The position numbers and the translations under genes were made by a program. Of a stretch of 6,028 nucleotides of DNA, positions 1-6,022 are shown piece after piece. Source of the DNA: Firmicutes bacterium UBA5301 (GTDB lineage Bacteria > Bacillota > UBA5301). Location: positions 10,727 to 16,754 of the forward strand of contig DHRX01000121.1 of the NCBI GenBank assembly GCA_002408345.1, written 5' to 3'. Numbering within the stretch: the stretch's first letter is position 1; every line of letters starts with the position of its first letter. A model generated the notes under the pieces. It was not told the DNA's origin, made no database searches, and saw nothing but the letters and a program-made list of their open reading frames with translations.

Positions 1-2
1 CA

Positions 3-770
3 GCTTTAGGTGGTGGAAAGAGACTACGGGGGGTCCTAGCGTTAGCGGCGGTAGAAGCGGTCGGGGGGAAGGCGGAGCCAATTATGCCAGCTGCGGTAGC
101 TGTAGAATTGGTGCATTCTTATTCCCTGATCCATGATGACCTACCTTGCTTGGATAATGATGCTTTGCGCCGTGGAAAAGCGGCGAACCATATTGTTTTT
201 GGGGAAGCATTAGCTTTGCTAGCTGGGGATGCTCTGCTTACAGAAGCTTTTTTTATTCTTACTCGATTAGAGGAAGCAAATGTTCCCAGTTCTTTAGTGA
301 TGCAGGCGGTAAAGATACTAAGTGCAGCTGCCGGGTCACATGGGATGGTAGCTGGACAGGTAGAGGATATTGCTAATATTGGTACGGTAGACTTAGCAAC
401 ATTAGATTGGATTAATGATCGCAAAACAGGAGCTCTCATTACCGCTTCGTTATTAATCGGTGGTGTTTTAGGCGGAGGGACCCAAGTTGATCTAAATAAT
501 TTACAAAGTTATGGCGAAAAGATTGGTCGAGCTTTTCAAATTATTGATGATCTTCTAGATGTGGTAGGTTCTACAGAAAACATGGGAAAACATTGCGGAA
601 GTGATCGAGCAGCTGGAAAAGTGACTTATCCAAACATACTAGGTGTCGACAAAGCTAAGCAAGTAGCTGTGCAGTTAATTGGTGAGGCCAAAGCCGCTCT
701 ATCTAACCTGAGCGGAGATATTACTAGTTTACTAGATATTGCTGAGTTTATTATAGCAAGAGATCGTTAA
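3..770 (+). CDS. ispA: Farnesyl/geranyl diphosphate synthase, 5'-truncated by window edge
   Basis: This is a trans-isoprenyl diphosphate synthase that condenses IPP with allylic diphosphates (DMAPP, GPP) to make FPP in the cytoplasm. The frame is open from base 3, giving 255 residues here. The first visible residues read ALGGGKRLRGVL, the substrate-binding GGKRLR block, so ATG at 84 is an internal Met and the true start lies upstream. About 40 residues are missing compared with the usual length of about 295. The first Asp-rich motif DDLPCLDND is at 135-161, followed by RRGKAANH. The second Asp-rich motif DDLLD is at 546-560, preceded by GRAFQIID. The C-terminus IIARDR is typical of IspA. The short-chain class fits the two-residue LP insertion in the first motif and the MEP gene neighbours. 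FPP versus GPP versus GGPP product cannot be fixed from sequence alone. The stop is 15 nt before the next start, so the two genes are very likely cotranscribed. Confidence 0.95.
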   Translation, partial: ALGGGKRLRGVLALAAVEAVGGKAEPIMPAAVAVELVHSYSLIHDDLPCLDNDALRRGKAANHIVFGEALALLAGDALLTEAFFILTRLEEANVPSSLVMQAVKILSAAAGSHGMVAGQVEDIANIGTVDLATLDWINDRKTGALITASLLIGGVLGGGTQVDLNNLQSYGEKIGRAFQIIDDLLDVVGSTENMGKHCGSDRAAGKVTYPNILGVDKAKQVAVQLIGEAKAALSNLSGDITSLLDIAEFIIARDR

Positions 771-785
771 TTTAGGAGGAACAGC

Positions 786-1232
786 GTGGAAGCCATTCAA
801 GTATTATTTTGCCAAAACCGAGTTTTTATTGCTTCTTTTGTAGCTTGGTTTTTGGCGCAGTTCCTGAAAGGGATCTTTGTTTTTGCCAGAAATAAGCGTT
901 TTAATTTTGAACGTTTTGTTGGTCCTGGTGGTATGCCTAGTTCTCATTCGGCGTTTGTGGCTTCCTTAGTTGTCAGTATCGGCAATGCTGAAGGTTGGCA
1001 CCAACCTATTACTGCTTTAGCAGTAATCTTTGGGCTTATTGTGATGTATGATGCTGCAGGGGTACGTTGGGCAGCGGGAAAACAAGCGGCGGTTTTAAAT
1101 AAAATTGTTGACGATATTTACCACGATGGTAGGGTCCGGGAAGATCGCTTACGTGAATTATTGGGGCATACCCCGGTGGAGGTTTTGGCAGGGGCCTTGT
1201 TAGGGATTACCGTTGCTGCTTTATTTTTCTAA
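786..1232 (+). CDS. Divergent PAP2 family membrane protein (DUF212/YuiD-like)
   Basis: This encodes 148 residues, the usual length of the family. The start is GTG at 786, with AGGAGG at 774-779 and 6 nt spacing. Conserved blocks are GGMPSSHSA at about residues 48-56, MYDAAGVRWAAGKQA at about 87-101, and LLGHTPVEVLAGALLGI at about 125-141. The PSSHS and GHTPxEVLAGALLG blocks resemble the second and third motifs of PAP2 lipid phosphatases, with Glu where classical members have Asp. The classical first motif is not clear. Hydrophobic stretches near residues 14-32, 52-66, 75-90 and 132-148 suggest several membrane segments. The family is named from sequence, and its substrate is not established. 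Lying directly after ispA and near dxs, it could act on a prenyl or other lipid phosphate (inference). The gene ends about 50 nt before the start of the OLE RNA, with no terminator between. Confidence 0.9.
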   Translation: MEAIQVLFCQNRVFIASFVAWFLAQFLKGIFVFARNKRFNFERFVGPGGMPSSHSAFVASLVVSIGNAEGWHQPITALAVIFGLIVMYDAAGVRWAAGKQAAVLNKIVDDIYHDGRVREDRLRELLGHTPVEVLAGALLGITVAALFF

Positions 1233-1247
1233 CTAACTAGATCCAAG

Positions 1248-1276
1248 TTGAGTTGGGAAAAAACATATGGTATAAT
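1248..1276 (+). promoter_or_regulatory. Strong sigma-A promoter with extended -10, driving OLE RNA
   Basis: The -35 box TTGAGT (1248-1253, 5 of 6 to consensus) is followed by a 17-bp spacer and a perfect -10 TATAAT (1271-1276). TGG directly before it gives an extended -10 (TGn). The expected transcription start is near 1283-1285, about 10 nt before the first strand of the RNA's closing helix (1293). No hairpin plus T-run separates this from the upstream gene, so read-through from ispA may also feed the RNA. This is the clearest promoter seen in the window. Confidence 0.88.
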
Positions 1277-1434
1277 ACTTTTCGATAAGTTAGGGTGGCG
1301 CAGTATTCTAGTCAGGCCACACTTACCTGAAGACGGGCCTAAAGATCCGTCAAAGGGCACATCGATGAAGTCTCTGGTGCTGGCTTTGGACGCCCAGTCT
1401 GGGGTTGGTGCTGGGGGTTAAGATATCGGGGCAA

Positions 1435-1452
1435 CCCGTAATGGCATACGGG
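1435..1452 (+). other. OLE RNA hairpin with extended stem
   Basis: CCCGTA (1435-1440) pairs perfectly with TACGGG (1447-1452) around a 6-nt loop. The stem extends outward: CAA 1432-1434 with TTG 1455-1457, GGG 1428-1430 with CCC 1459-1461, and ATATC 1423-1427 with GGTAT 1463-1467. G1431/A1458 is a mismatch and T1462 is bulged. This is one of the longest local helices in the RNA. Confidence 0.75.
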
Positions 1453-1612
1453 AATTGACCCTGGTATCGCGGAGACCTAAGTACGTGGAGAAACCAATGA
1501 GGGAGGAACTACGGCTTAGGGTGAAACCTGCACACCGGTGCGAACCGTACATAGGATAGCGTTGGATGCAGTGTAGCCTGCCTTGAGCGGGGCTGGTGGG
1601 GAGTAGGTTCAA

Positions 1613-1640
1613 GTTGTTACCTGTGGCCAAAGGTAATAAC
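1613..1640 (+). other. OLE RNA 9-bp hairpin with self-complementary loop
   Basis: GTTGTTACC (1613-1621) pairs with GGTAATAAC (1632-1640) through 9 pairs, one of them G-U. The 10-nt loop contains the palindrome TGGCCA (1624-1629). Flanking sequence can extend the stem in two competing ways: 1601-1606 with 1647-1652, or 1606-1612 with 1651-1658 (one bulge). Confidence 0.75.
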
Positions 1641-1767
1641 CTTATGCTACTTGAAACCATTCTTGCAAAAGAGGCTAGGGTAAGAGGTGTGCTGTCGAGG
1701 AAATCTCCTAGACTGTTTCAGCCGAAGGCATAGTAGGGATTGTAGTATGGACTAAGTGGTAATCCAG

Positions 1768-1825
1768 CCAGATCGTTGGTGACACGGTCTAGCGACATTT
1801 AAAGGGAAACCACCAGATCGGTGAC
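1768..1825 (+). repeat. Near-duplicate 13-nt motif inside OLE RNA
   Basis: CCAGATC followed by GGTGAC occurs at 1768-1783, with GTT inserted between the halves, and again contiguously at 1813-1825. The copies start 45 nt apart. The second copy builds the GTGA-capped hairpin 1813-1831 (CCAG/CTGG and TCG/CGA, A1817 bulged). The first can form GATCG 1771-1775 with CGGTC 1785-1789. Whether the repeat reflects a structural module or chance is not known. Confidence 0.6.
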
Positions 1826-1900
1826 GACTGGCAAGTCGCTGGGAAATACCAGCTGGACCTAAGCCATAATCTTGACCTACTTGTGCTGCCACCCATCTTG

Positions 1901-1906
1901 AGGAGA
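1901..1906 (+). promoter_or_regulatory. oapA ribosome-binding site, abutting the OLE closing helix
   Basis: AGGAGA lies 6 nt before ATG 1913 (AGGAG at 1901-1905 gives 7 nt) and only 6 nt after the last base of the OLE closing helix (1894). It decides the oapA start: GTG at 1883 in the same frame lies within the RNA helix and has no purine-rich site upstream. The sequence 1901-1908 is fully complementary to 1702-1709 inside the RNA. Confidence 0.85.
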
Positions 1907-1912
1907 TTAGAT

Positions 1913-2449
1913 ATGCTCAAAAGTTTTTTAACGTTAGGTTTTTGGGCCGCGCTTTTTGCGTTATTATTTAATGTAATATCCCAAACTTTGCTTAGTCAAG
2001 TCGGCTTAATGCCGGCTTTTATATTATTATTTGTTGTTGTCGGAATTGGTATCTTTTTTGACCTTGTAGGTACAGCTGCTGCGGCTGCTGAGGAAAAACC
2101 TTTTCACTCTCGGGCTGCAGCTAAGGTTTCCGGTGGTAAAACTGCGGTTTGGCTAGTACGCAATGCCGATAAAGTTACAACTATATGTAATGACTTAATC
2201 GGAGATATTTGTGGTACCCTAAGTGGTGCTATGGCAGCAGCAATCATTTACCGAGCGGTATTGATTAACCCAGAGTTATCGGAAGCAATTTTATCTACAG
2301 TTATGATTGCTATAGTTGCCGGACTTACAGTAGGTGGAAAAGCCGCCTGGAAACGGGTGGGACTTTCCCATGCTAACCAGATAATTTTCCAGACAGCTAG
2401 GGTTATCCGCTTTGTTTATCGAAAAGAATTAGATAGTAATAAACGTTGA
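1913..2449 (+). CDS. oapA: OLE RNA-associated membrane protein OapA
   Basis: This encodes 178 residues from ATG 1913. OapA is the integral membrane partner of OLE RNA. In studied species it forms a complex with the RNA and places it at the cytoplasmic membrane. Hydrophobic segments are at about residues 5-26, 33-58, 98-116 and 124-142, suggesting four membrane passes. A polar, basic linker (about 60-90, with EEKPFHSRAAAKVSGGKTAVW and VRNADK) and a basic C-terminus (KRVGLSHANQ, RVIRFVYRKE) could face RNA (inference). The DxxxD motif reads D94-LIG-D98. Paired Asp residues of this kind are functionally important in characterised OapA, as I recall from mutant work. Its position directly after the RNA and before dxs matches the family. 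An upstream in-frame GTG (1883) would add 10 residues encoded by the RNA's own helix and is rejected. The stop TGA directly abuts an ATG at 2450. Confidence 0.92.
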   Translation: MLKSFLTLGFWAALFALLFNVISQTLLSQVGLMPAFILLFVVVGIGIFFDLVGTAAAAAEEKPFHSRAAAKVSGGKTAVWLVRNADKVTTICNDLIGDICGTLSGAMAAAIIYRAVLINPELSEAILSTVMIAIVAGLTVGGKAAWKRVGLSHANQIIFQTARVIRFVYRKELDSNKR

Positions 2450-2451
2450 AT

Positions 2452-2456
2452 GGAGG
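2452..2456 (+). promoter_or_regulatory. dxs ribosome-binding site favouring a TTG start
   Basis: GGAGG is followed by 8 nt and then TTG at 2465, in frame with dxs. The in-frame ATG at 2450 precedes this site, so the site would fall within the coding region if ATG were used. No purine-rich site lies upstream of 2450. Confidence 0.65.
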
Positions 2457-2464
2457 CAACTTCT

Positions 2465-4351
2465 TTGTCTCGTTGGTTAGAAAAAATTCAGTCTCCTAGC
2501 GAATTGCAGGGGATGACTAGGGACGAGCTCTATGCTTTGGCCGCCGAGATCCGTCGGGAAATTATTAAAACTACCGCCAAAAATGGGGGACATTTGGCTC
2601 CTAGTTTAGGTGTTGTGGAGCTGACCATAGCCTTGCATCTTTGCTATAATAGCCCGACAGACAAAATTATTTGGGATGTTGGGCATCAAAGTTACGCACA
2701 TAAACTACTAACAGGGCGCTATAAAGATTTTTCCACCTTGCGAACCTTAGGAGGAATTAGTGGTTTTCCTCGGCGTTCAGAAAGTCCCCATGATCCCTTT
2801 GGTACCGGCCATAGCAGTACCAGTATTTCAGCTGCTACCGGTTTTGCCGTTGCCCGAGATTTACAGGGCGAAAATTCAGAAGTAGTTGCAGTTATTGGCG
2901 ACGGGGCTATGACAGGTGGAATGGCTTTTGAAGCGCTGAACCATGCTGGCCATTTAGGTACGAAATTGACCGTTATTTTAAATGACAATGAAATGTCTAT
3001 TGCTCCTAATGTAGGGGCTCTTTCTAATTATTTAACTAGACTACGGACGGATCCAGCGGTACGCCGGTTTAAAGGCGATATTGAGTATCTGCTCCGTAGA
3101 ATTCCGGCTATTGGAGAAACTGTAGTTAAAGCAGCTCAGCGAGTTAAAGATAGTCTAAAATACCTGATTGTTCCAGGGATGCTTTTCGAAGAACTAGGGT
3201 TTAAGTATTATGGTCCTATTGACGGCCATAATATTGATTTATTAGTAAGTACTCTCCGGGAAGTTAAAACCCGTCACGATCCGGTATTAATTCATGTTTT
3301 GACGGAAAAAGGGCGAGGCTATCGGCCAGCGGAAACTAATGCTTCTGCCTTTCATGGCTTAGGGCCTTTTGATATCAATACGGGAAAAGGCCTCAAGAAG
3401 GATCCTAATCCAACTTACACGCAGATTTTTGGCTCAACCTTAGTTCAACTAGCAGCTGAAGACCCCAAGATAGTAGGAATTACGGCAGCGATGCCTTCCG
3501 GTACCGGTTTAACCGAATTTGCCCAGCGGTTTCCAGAGCGCTTTTATGATGTCGGAATTGCTGAACAGCATGGGGTTACTTTTGCTGCTGGGTTAGCGGC
3601 GGCTGGCATGAAACCAGTATTTGCGGTCTATTCCACATTTTTGCAACGTGGATATGATCAGATAGTTCATGATATTTGTCTCCAGAATTTACCGGTAGTT
3701 TTAGCTATTGATCGCGGTGGCTTAGTTGGAGCAGACGGCCCTACTCATCATGGTATTTTTGATTTAAGTTATCTGCGGTCACTACCAAATTTAGTTTTAA
3801 TGGCTCCGAAAGACGGTGCCGAGCTTCGTTCCATGCTAAATACCGCAATAAAACATTCAGGTCCAGTAGCAATCAGATACCCCCGGGGTACCTGTTTACC
3901 ATTAGCTGAGGAGACTCGGGTTGATTTGCCTATTGGTAAAGGTGAGGTTCTACGAGATGGGACAGATTTGACCTTTGTCGCTATAGGTACCATGGTTGAT
4001 GTTGCCGTCAAGGCCGCTGAGTATTTGGCCAAGTGTGGAATTAGTGCAGCGGTAATTAATGCTCGCTTTGTTAAACCATTAGACCAGGATCTAATCTTAC
4101 GTTATGCTGTACGAACCGGGAGAATAGTAACTTTGGAGGAGAATACAGTTGTCGGTGGTTTTGGTTCTGGGGTGTTAGAGTTACTAACGGCGGCAGGAAC
4201 CGCTTGTGAAATAATGACTATGGGCATTCCGGATAGTTTTGTTCCTCAGGGTTCTCGCCAAGAGCTATTGGATTTAGTCGGTCTAACTCCGGAACGGGTA
4301 GCGGAGACCGTAGGTGGATGGTTGGGACACCGTCAAGTGAGCCATGGGTAA
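2465..4351 (+). CDS. dxs: 1-deoxy-D-xylulose-5-phosphate synthase
   Basis: This ThDP- and Mg-dependent cytoplasmic enzyme joins pyruvate and glyceraldehyde 3-phosphate to form DXP, the first step of the MEP isoprenoid pathway and a source for thiamine and pyridoxal. From TTG 2465 it has 628 residues (E. coli enzyme 620); from ATG 2450 it would have 633. TTG is preferred because GGAGG lies 8 nt upstream. In TTG-based numbering, the N-terminal domain has GGHLAPSLGVVELT (about 41-54), DVGHQ with H74, the ThDP motif GDGAMTGGMAFEALNHAG (about 145-162) and LNDNEMSIAPN. The middle domain has the catalytic Glu in GIAEQH (E367), YSTFLQRGYDQ and DRGGLVGADGPTHHG. RYPRG precedes the C-terminal domain. 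All key family residues I know are present. The gene follows oapA by 15 nt and overlaps tlyA by 8 nt, indicating an operon. Confidence 0.97.
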   Translation: MSRWLEKIQSPSELQGMTRDELYALAAEIRREIIKTTAKNGGHLAPSLGVVELTIALHLCYNSPTDKIIWDVGHQSYAHKLLTGRYKDFSTLRTLGGISGFPRRSESPHDPFGTGHSSTSISAATGFAVARDLQGENSEVVAVIGDGAMTGGMAFEALNHAGHLGTKLTVILNDNEMSIAPNVGALSNYLTRLRTDPAVRRFKGDIEYLLRRIPAIGETVVKAAQRVKDSLKYLIVPGMLFEELGFKYYGPIDGHNIDLLVSTLREVKTRHDPVLIHVLTEKGRGYRPAETNASAFHGLGPFDINTGKGLKKDPNPTYTQIFGSTLVQLAAEDPKIVGITAAMPSGTGLTEFAQRFPERFYDVGIAEQHGVTFAAGLAAAGMKPVFAVYSTFLQRGYDQIVHDICLQNLPVVLAIDRGGLVGADGPTHHGIFDLSYLRSLPNLVLMAPKDGAELRSMLNTAIKHSGPVAIRYPRGTCLPLAEETRVDLPIGKGEVLRDGTDLTFVAIGTMVDVAVKAAEYLAKCGISAAVINARFVKPLDQDLILRYAVRTGRIVTLEENTVVGGFGSGVLELLTAAGTACEIMTMGIPDSFVPQGSRQELLDLVGLTPERVAETVGGWLGHRQVSHG

Positions 4352-5153
4352 AGAGCGTTTAGATAAAATAGTAGTAGCTAGGGGTTTAGCTGAGTCTAGA
4401 GAAAAAGCACAAGCCCTTATTATGGCTGGGGAAGTTTGTGTCGATGGCCAAGTTCATCTTAAACCGGGTACTAGTTTTGCACCAGCTGATATCGAAGTTA
4501 CGGTAAAATCTGACCCCTTGCCCTATGTTAGTAGGGGCGGTCTCAAATTGGAAAAAGCGCTAGCAGCTTTTGCGGTAGATGTTACTGGAAAAGAATGTCT
4601 AGATGTTGGTGCATCAACAGGAGGATTTACCGACTGTTTGCTCCAACATGGGGCCTGCCGGGTGATTGCTGTTGATGTGGGTTATGGTCAGTTAGCTTGG
4701 TCTTTACGCTCAGATCCCCGGGTTGTTGTTTTAGAAAAGACGAATATTCGCTACCTTCAATTAGAGGGCCTTCCCTTTCGACCCCAATTAATTACGGTAG
4801 ACACATCGTTTATATCGGTGACTAAGTTTTTAGAAGTGCTAGTTGACTTTCTGCCGGAGACAGGAGAAATTATTTGTTTGGTTAAACCCCAATTTGAAGC
4901 CGGGCCTGCCCAAGTTGGTAAAGGGGGAATTGTCAGGGACCCTCAAGTTTTAAAGTCTGTTCTCCAAGAGCATCTTTTGTTCGGCACCAACCTAGGTCTG
5001 GGCTGTAGTGGCCTTACTTTTTCACCGATTAAAGGTACTAAAGGTAATATCGAATTCCTAGCCTACTGGCAGAAAGGCTTAGCAGGTATTCCTGCTTCGG
5101 AATGGGAAGAAATGATTGAGTCAGTAGTTACTACAGCACAGTTAGGTTTATAA
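4344..5153 (+). CDS. tlyA: TlyA family rRNA (cytidine-2'-O)-methyltransferase
   Basis: This SAM-dependent RNA 2'-O-methyltransferase has 269 residues. Characterised TlyA proteins methylate 23S C1920 and, in the longer type, also 16S C1409. Older annotations call the family hemolysin A. An S4 RNA-binding domain occupies about residues 3-60 (RLDKIVVARGLAESREKAQ, AGEVCVDGQ). The SAM site is DVGASTGGFTD (87-97) in an FtsJ-like fold. The likely K-D-K-E catalytic tetrad is K68 (RGGLKLEKA), D153 (TVDTSF), K181 (LVKPQFE) and E237 (GNIEF), one residue off the numbering of the M. tuberculosis enzyme. That close match in length suggests the longer type, but this is inference. ATG 4344 lies inside the end of dxs (8-nt overlap) with only a weak AGTGAG upstream, pointing to translational coupling. 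The stop overlaps the nadK ribosome site. Confidence 0.95.
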   Translation: MGKERLDKIVVARGLAESREKAQALIMAGEVCVDGQVHLKPGTSFAPADIEVTVKSDPLPYVSRGGLKLEKALAAFAVDVTGKECLDVGASTGGFTDCLLQHGACRVIAVDVGYGQLAWSLRSDPRVVVLEKTNIRYLQLEGLPFRPQLITVDTSFISVTKFLEVLVDFLPETGEIICLVKPQFEAGPAQVGKGGIVRDPQVLKSVLQEHLLFGTNLGLGCSGLTFSPIKGTKGNIEFLAYWQKGLAGIPASEWEEMIESVVTTAQLGL

Positions 5154-5161
5154 GGAGGAAA

Positions 5162-6022
5162 ATGACTACTCTCGCGATCTTTATTAATCAGGCTAAAGAA
5201 CGAGCTCTACAAACAGCCAAGTCTATTCAGGATTTACAAGATAATTTAGGATTTCGACTGGTTACATGTCAAGAACCATTAGCCAAATGGCTGGATCTTC
5301 CTAAAGAAGAGGGAACAATTCCTAAGTCCTGTATTGTCGTTGGTGGTGATGGTACTCTACTTACTGCTGCAAAACATTATGCTCCTAAAAATATCCCTCT
5401 GCTTGGGGTAAATGCCGGGCAGCTAGGCTTCTTATCGGAAGTAGAAATTAGCAGTATAAATGAAGCGTTGAAGAAGTTACTGGTTGGTAAATATCAACTT
5501 GATCAGCGGTCCATGTTAGCGGTGGCTGTTCGTCGAGAAGGAATGGATATAGCTAATTATTTGGGGCTCAATGATACAGTAGTTACTAGGGGCACCTTTG
5601 CTCGTATTATTACGGTAGATATTCGTATCTCTGGTCACCGGGCCGATCGCTATCGAGCAGATGGGGTTATTGTTGCTACCCCTACCGGCTCAACCGCCTA
5701 TTCTCTAGCTGCGGGAGGACCGGTAGTTGATCCGCAAGCTGAGGTGTTAGTAGTGACACCGATTTGTCCCCATAGTTTACAGGGACGGGCTATGGTAGTG
5801 CGTGACCAGGAGACTGTAGAATTAGAGGTTGTTCATGTTGGTGGTGAAGTAATGCTGACAGTAGATGGGCAAGTCGGCTATCCGTTACAGGCCGGTGATT
5901 TAGTTACTGTTAGCCGTTCGCCGGTAGTAACAAGACTGATTCGTTTTGGGGATCAGGGTTTTTACGATAATTTCCGCTCTCGAATCATTGCTAAACGTGA
6001 GGTGGATTCCGGTGAAATCTAA
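5162..6022 (+). CDS. nadK: NAD kinase
   Basis: NAD kinase phosphorylates NAD to NADP in the cytoplasm (ATP or polyphosphate as donor; the donor cannot be read from sequence). It has 286 residues, the usual bacterial length. Family signatures are VVGGDGTLL with GGDGT at 61-65, GVNAGQLGFLSE (82-93), LNDTVV (136-141, where many homologues have NE), the conserved ADGVIVATPTGSTAYSLAAGGP (166-187), TPICPHSL (199-206) and DGQ (235-237). The start is ATG 5162. AGGAGG (5153-5158) overlaps the tlyA stop and leaves only 3 nt to the start, which is short, but the N-terminus MTTLAIFIN aligns with the first beta strand of the family and no better start is seen. NADPH supply suits the reductive MEP pathway steps, though the clustering is a general Firmicute pattern. 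The end overlaps a probable argR start by 11 nt. Confidence 0.97.
   Translation: MTTLAIFINQAKERALQTAKSIQDLQDNLGFRLVTCQEPLAKWLDLPKEEGTIPKSCIVVGGDGTLLTAAKHYAPKNIPLLGVNAGQLGFLSEVEISSINEALKKLLVGKYQLDQRSMLAVAVRREGMDIANYLGLNDTVVTRGTFARIITVDIRISGHRADRYRADGVIVATPTGSTAYSLAAGGPVVDPQAEVLVVTPICPHSLQGRAMVVRDQETVELEVVHVGGEVMLTVDGQVGYPLQAGDLVTVSRSPVVTRLIRFGDQGFYDNFRSRIIAKREVDSGEI
5999..6003 (+). promoter_or_regulatory. Ribosome-binding site for the next gene
   Basis: GAGGT lies inside the nadK coding end, 8 nt before GTG 6012. It supports a start there in a frame different from nadK. Confidence 0.5.

Larger units (their letters stand above)
1284..1895 (+). ncRNA. ole: OLE RNA (Ornate, Large, Extremophilic RNA)
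   Basis: This is a structured noncoding RNA of about 610 nt, the typical OLE size, lying between the ispA side and oapA-dxs, its characteristic position. In studied Firmicutes OLE RNA accumulates to high level, binds OapA, localises to the membrane and is linked to tolerance of ethanol, cold and other stresses. The closing helix is visible: 1293-1302 (GGGTGGCGCA) pairs with 1884-1894 (TGC, bulged T1887, GCCACCC). Internal hairpins read by eye are 1312-1316/1326-1330, 1332-1336/1347-1351, 1435-1440/1447-1452 inside a longer stem 1423-1467, 1476-1481/1515-1520, 1530-1533/1538-1541, 1613-1621/1632-1640, 1813-1820/1825-1831 (GTGA tetraloop) and 1838-1842/1849-1853. No + strand ORF of note lies inside. 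No intrinsic terminator follows, so the 3' end may come from processing of a transcript continuing into oapA. The 5' end is inferred from the promoter and the 3' end from the helix. A covariance-model search with the OLE family would settle identity. Confidence 0.93.

Noticed and set aside
84..86. ATG 84 as the ispA start
   Set aside because: The frame is open upstream to the window edge and encodes the conserved GGKRLR block, so this Met is internal.
119..439. Long antisense frames opposite ispA (119-439) and dxs (2719-2988, 3769-4032)
   Set aside because: They are shadows of well-supported genes, with no family motifs.
721..740. Short direct repeat TTTACTAG-like near the ispA end
   Set aside because: It lies in coding sequence, is only about 8 nt, and is explained by codon use (TTACTAGTTTACTAG encodes LLVY/SLLD-type residues).
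1293..1302. T-box leader, because GGGTGGC recalls the T-box GGGTGGNACCGCG sequence
   Set aside because: The full T-box is absent, there is no terminator/antiterminator, and no aminoacyl-tRNA synthetase or amino acid gene follows. The segment instead pairs with 1884-1894.
1418..1660. An 80-codon open frame on the - strand
   Set aside because: It lies wholly inside the structured OLE RNA, antisense to it, and its translation shows no recognisable motif. Open frames of this length arise by chance.
1690..1715. Possible RNase P RNA, because GAGGAAATCTCC resembles its GAGGAAAGTCC motif
   Set aside because: The other conserved RNase P segments are not seen, and the neighbours and closing helix fit OLE RNA.
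1883..1912. GTG at 1883 as the oapA start
   Set aside because: It falls in the 3' strand of the RNA closing helix and has no ribosome site, whereas ATG 1913 has AGGAGA at the right distance.
1872..1914. A second promoter with TTGACC at 1872 before oapA
   Set aside because: No -10 box lies at 16-18 bp. The nearest TAGATAT is about 30 bp away.
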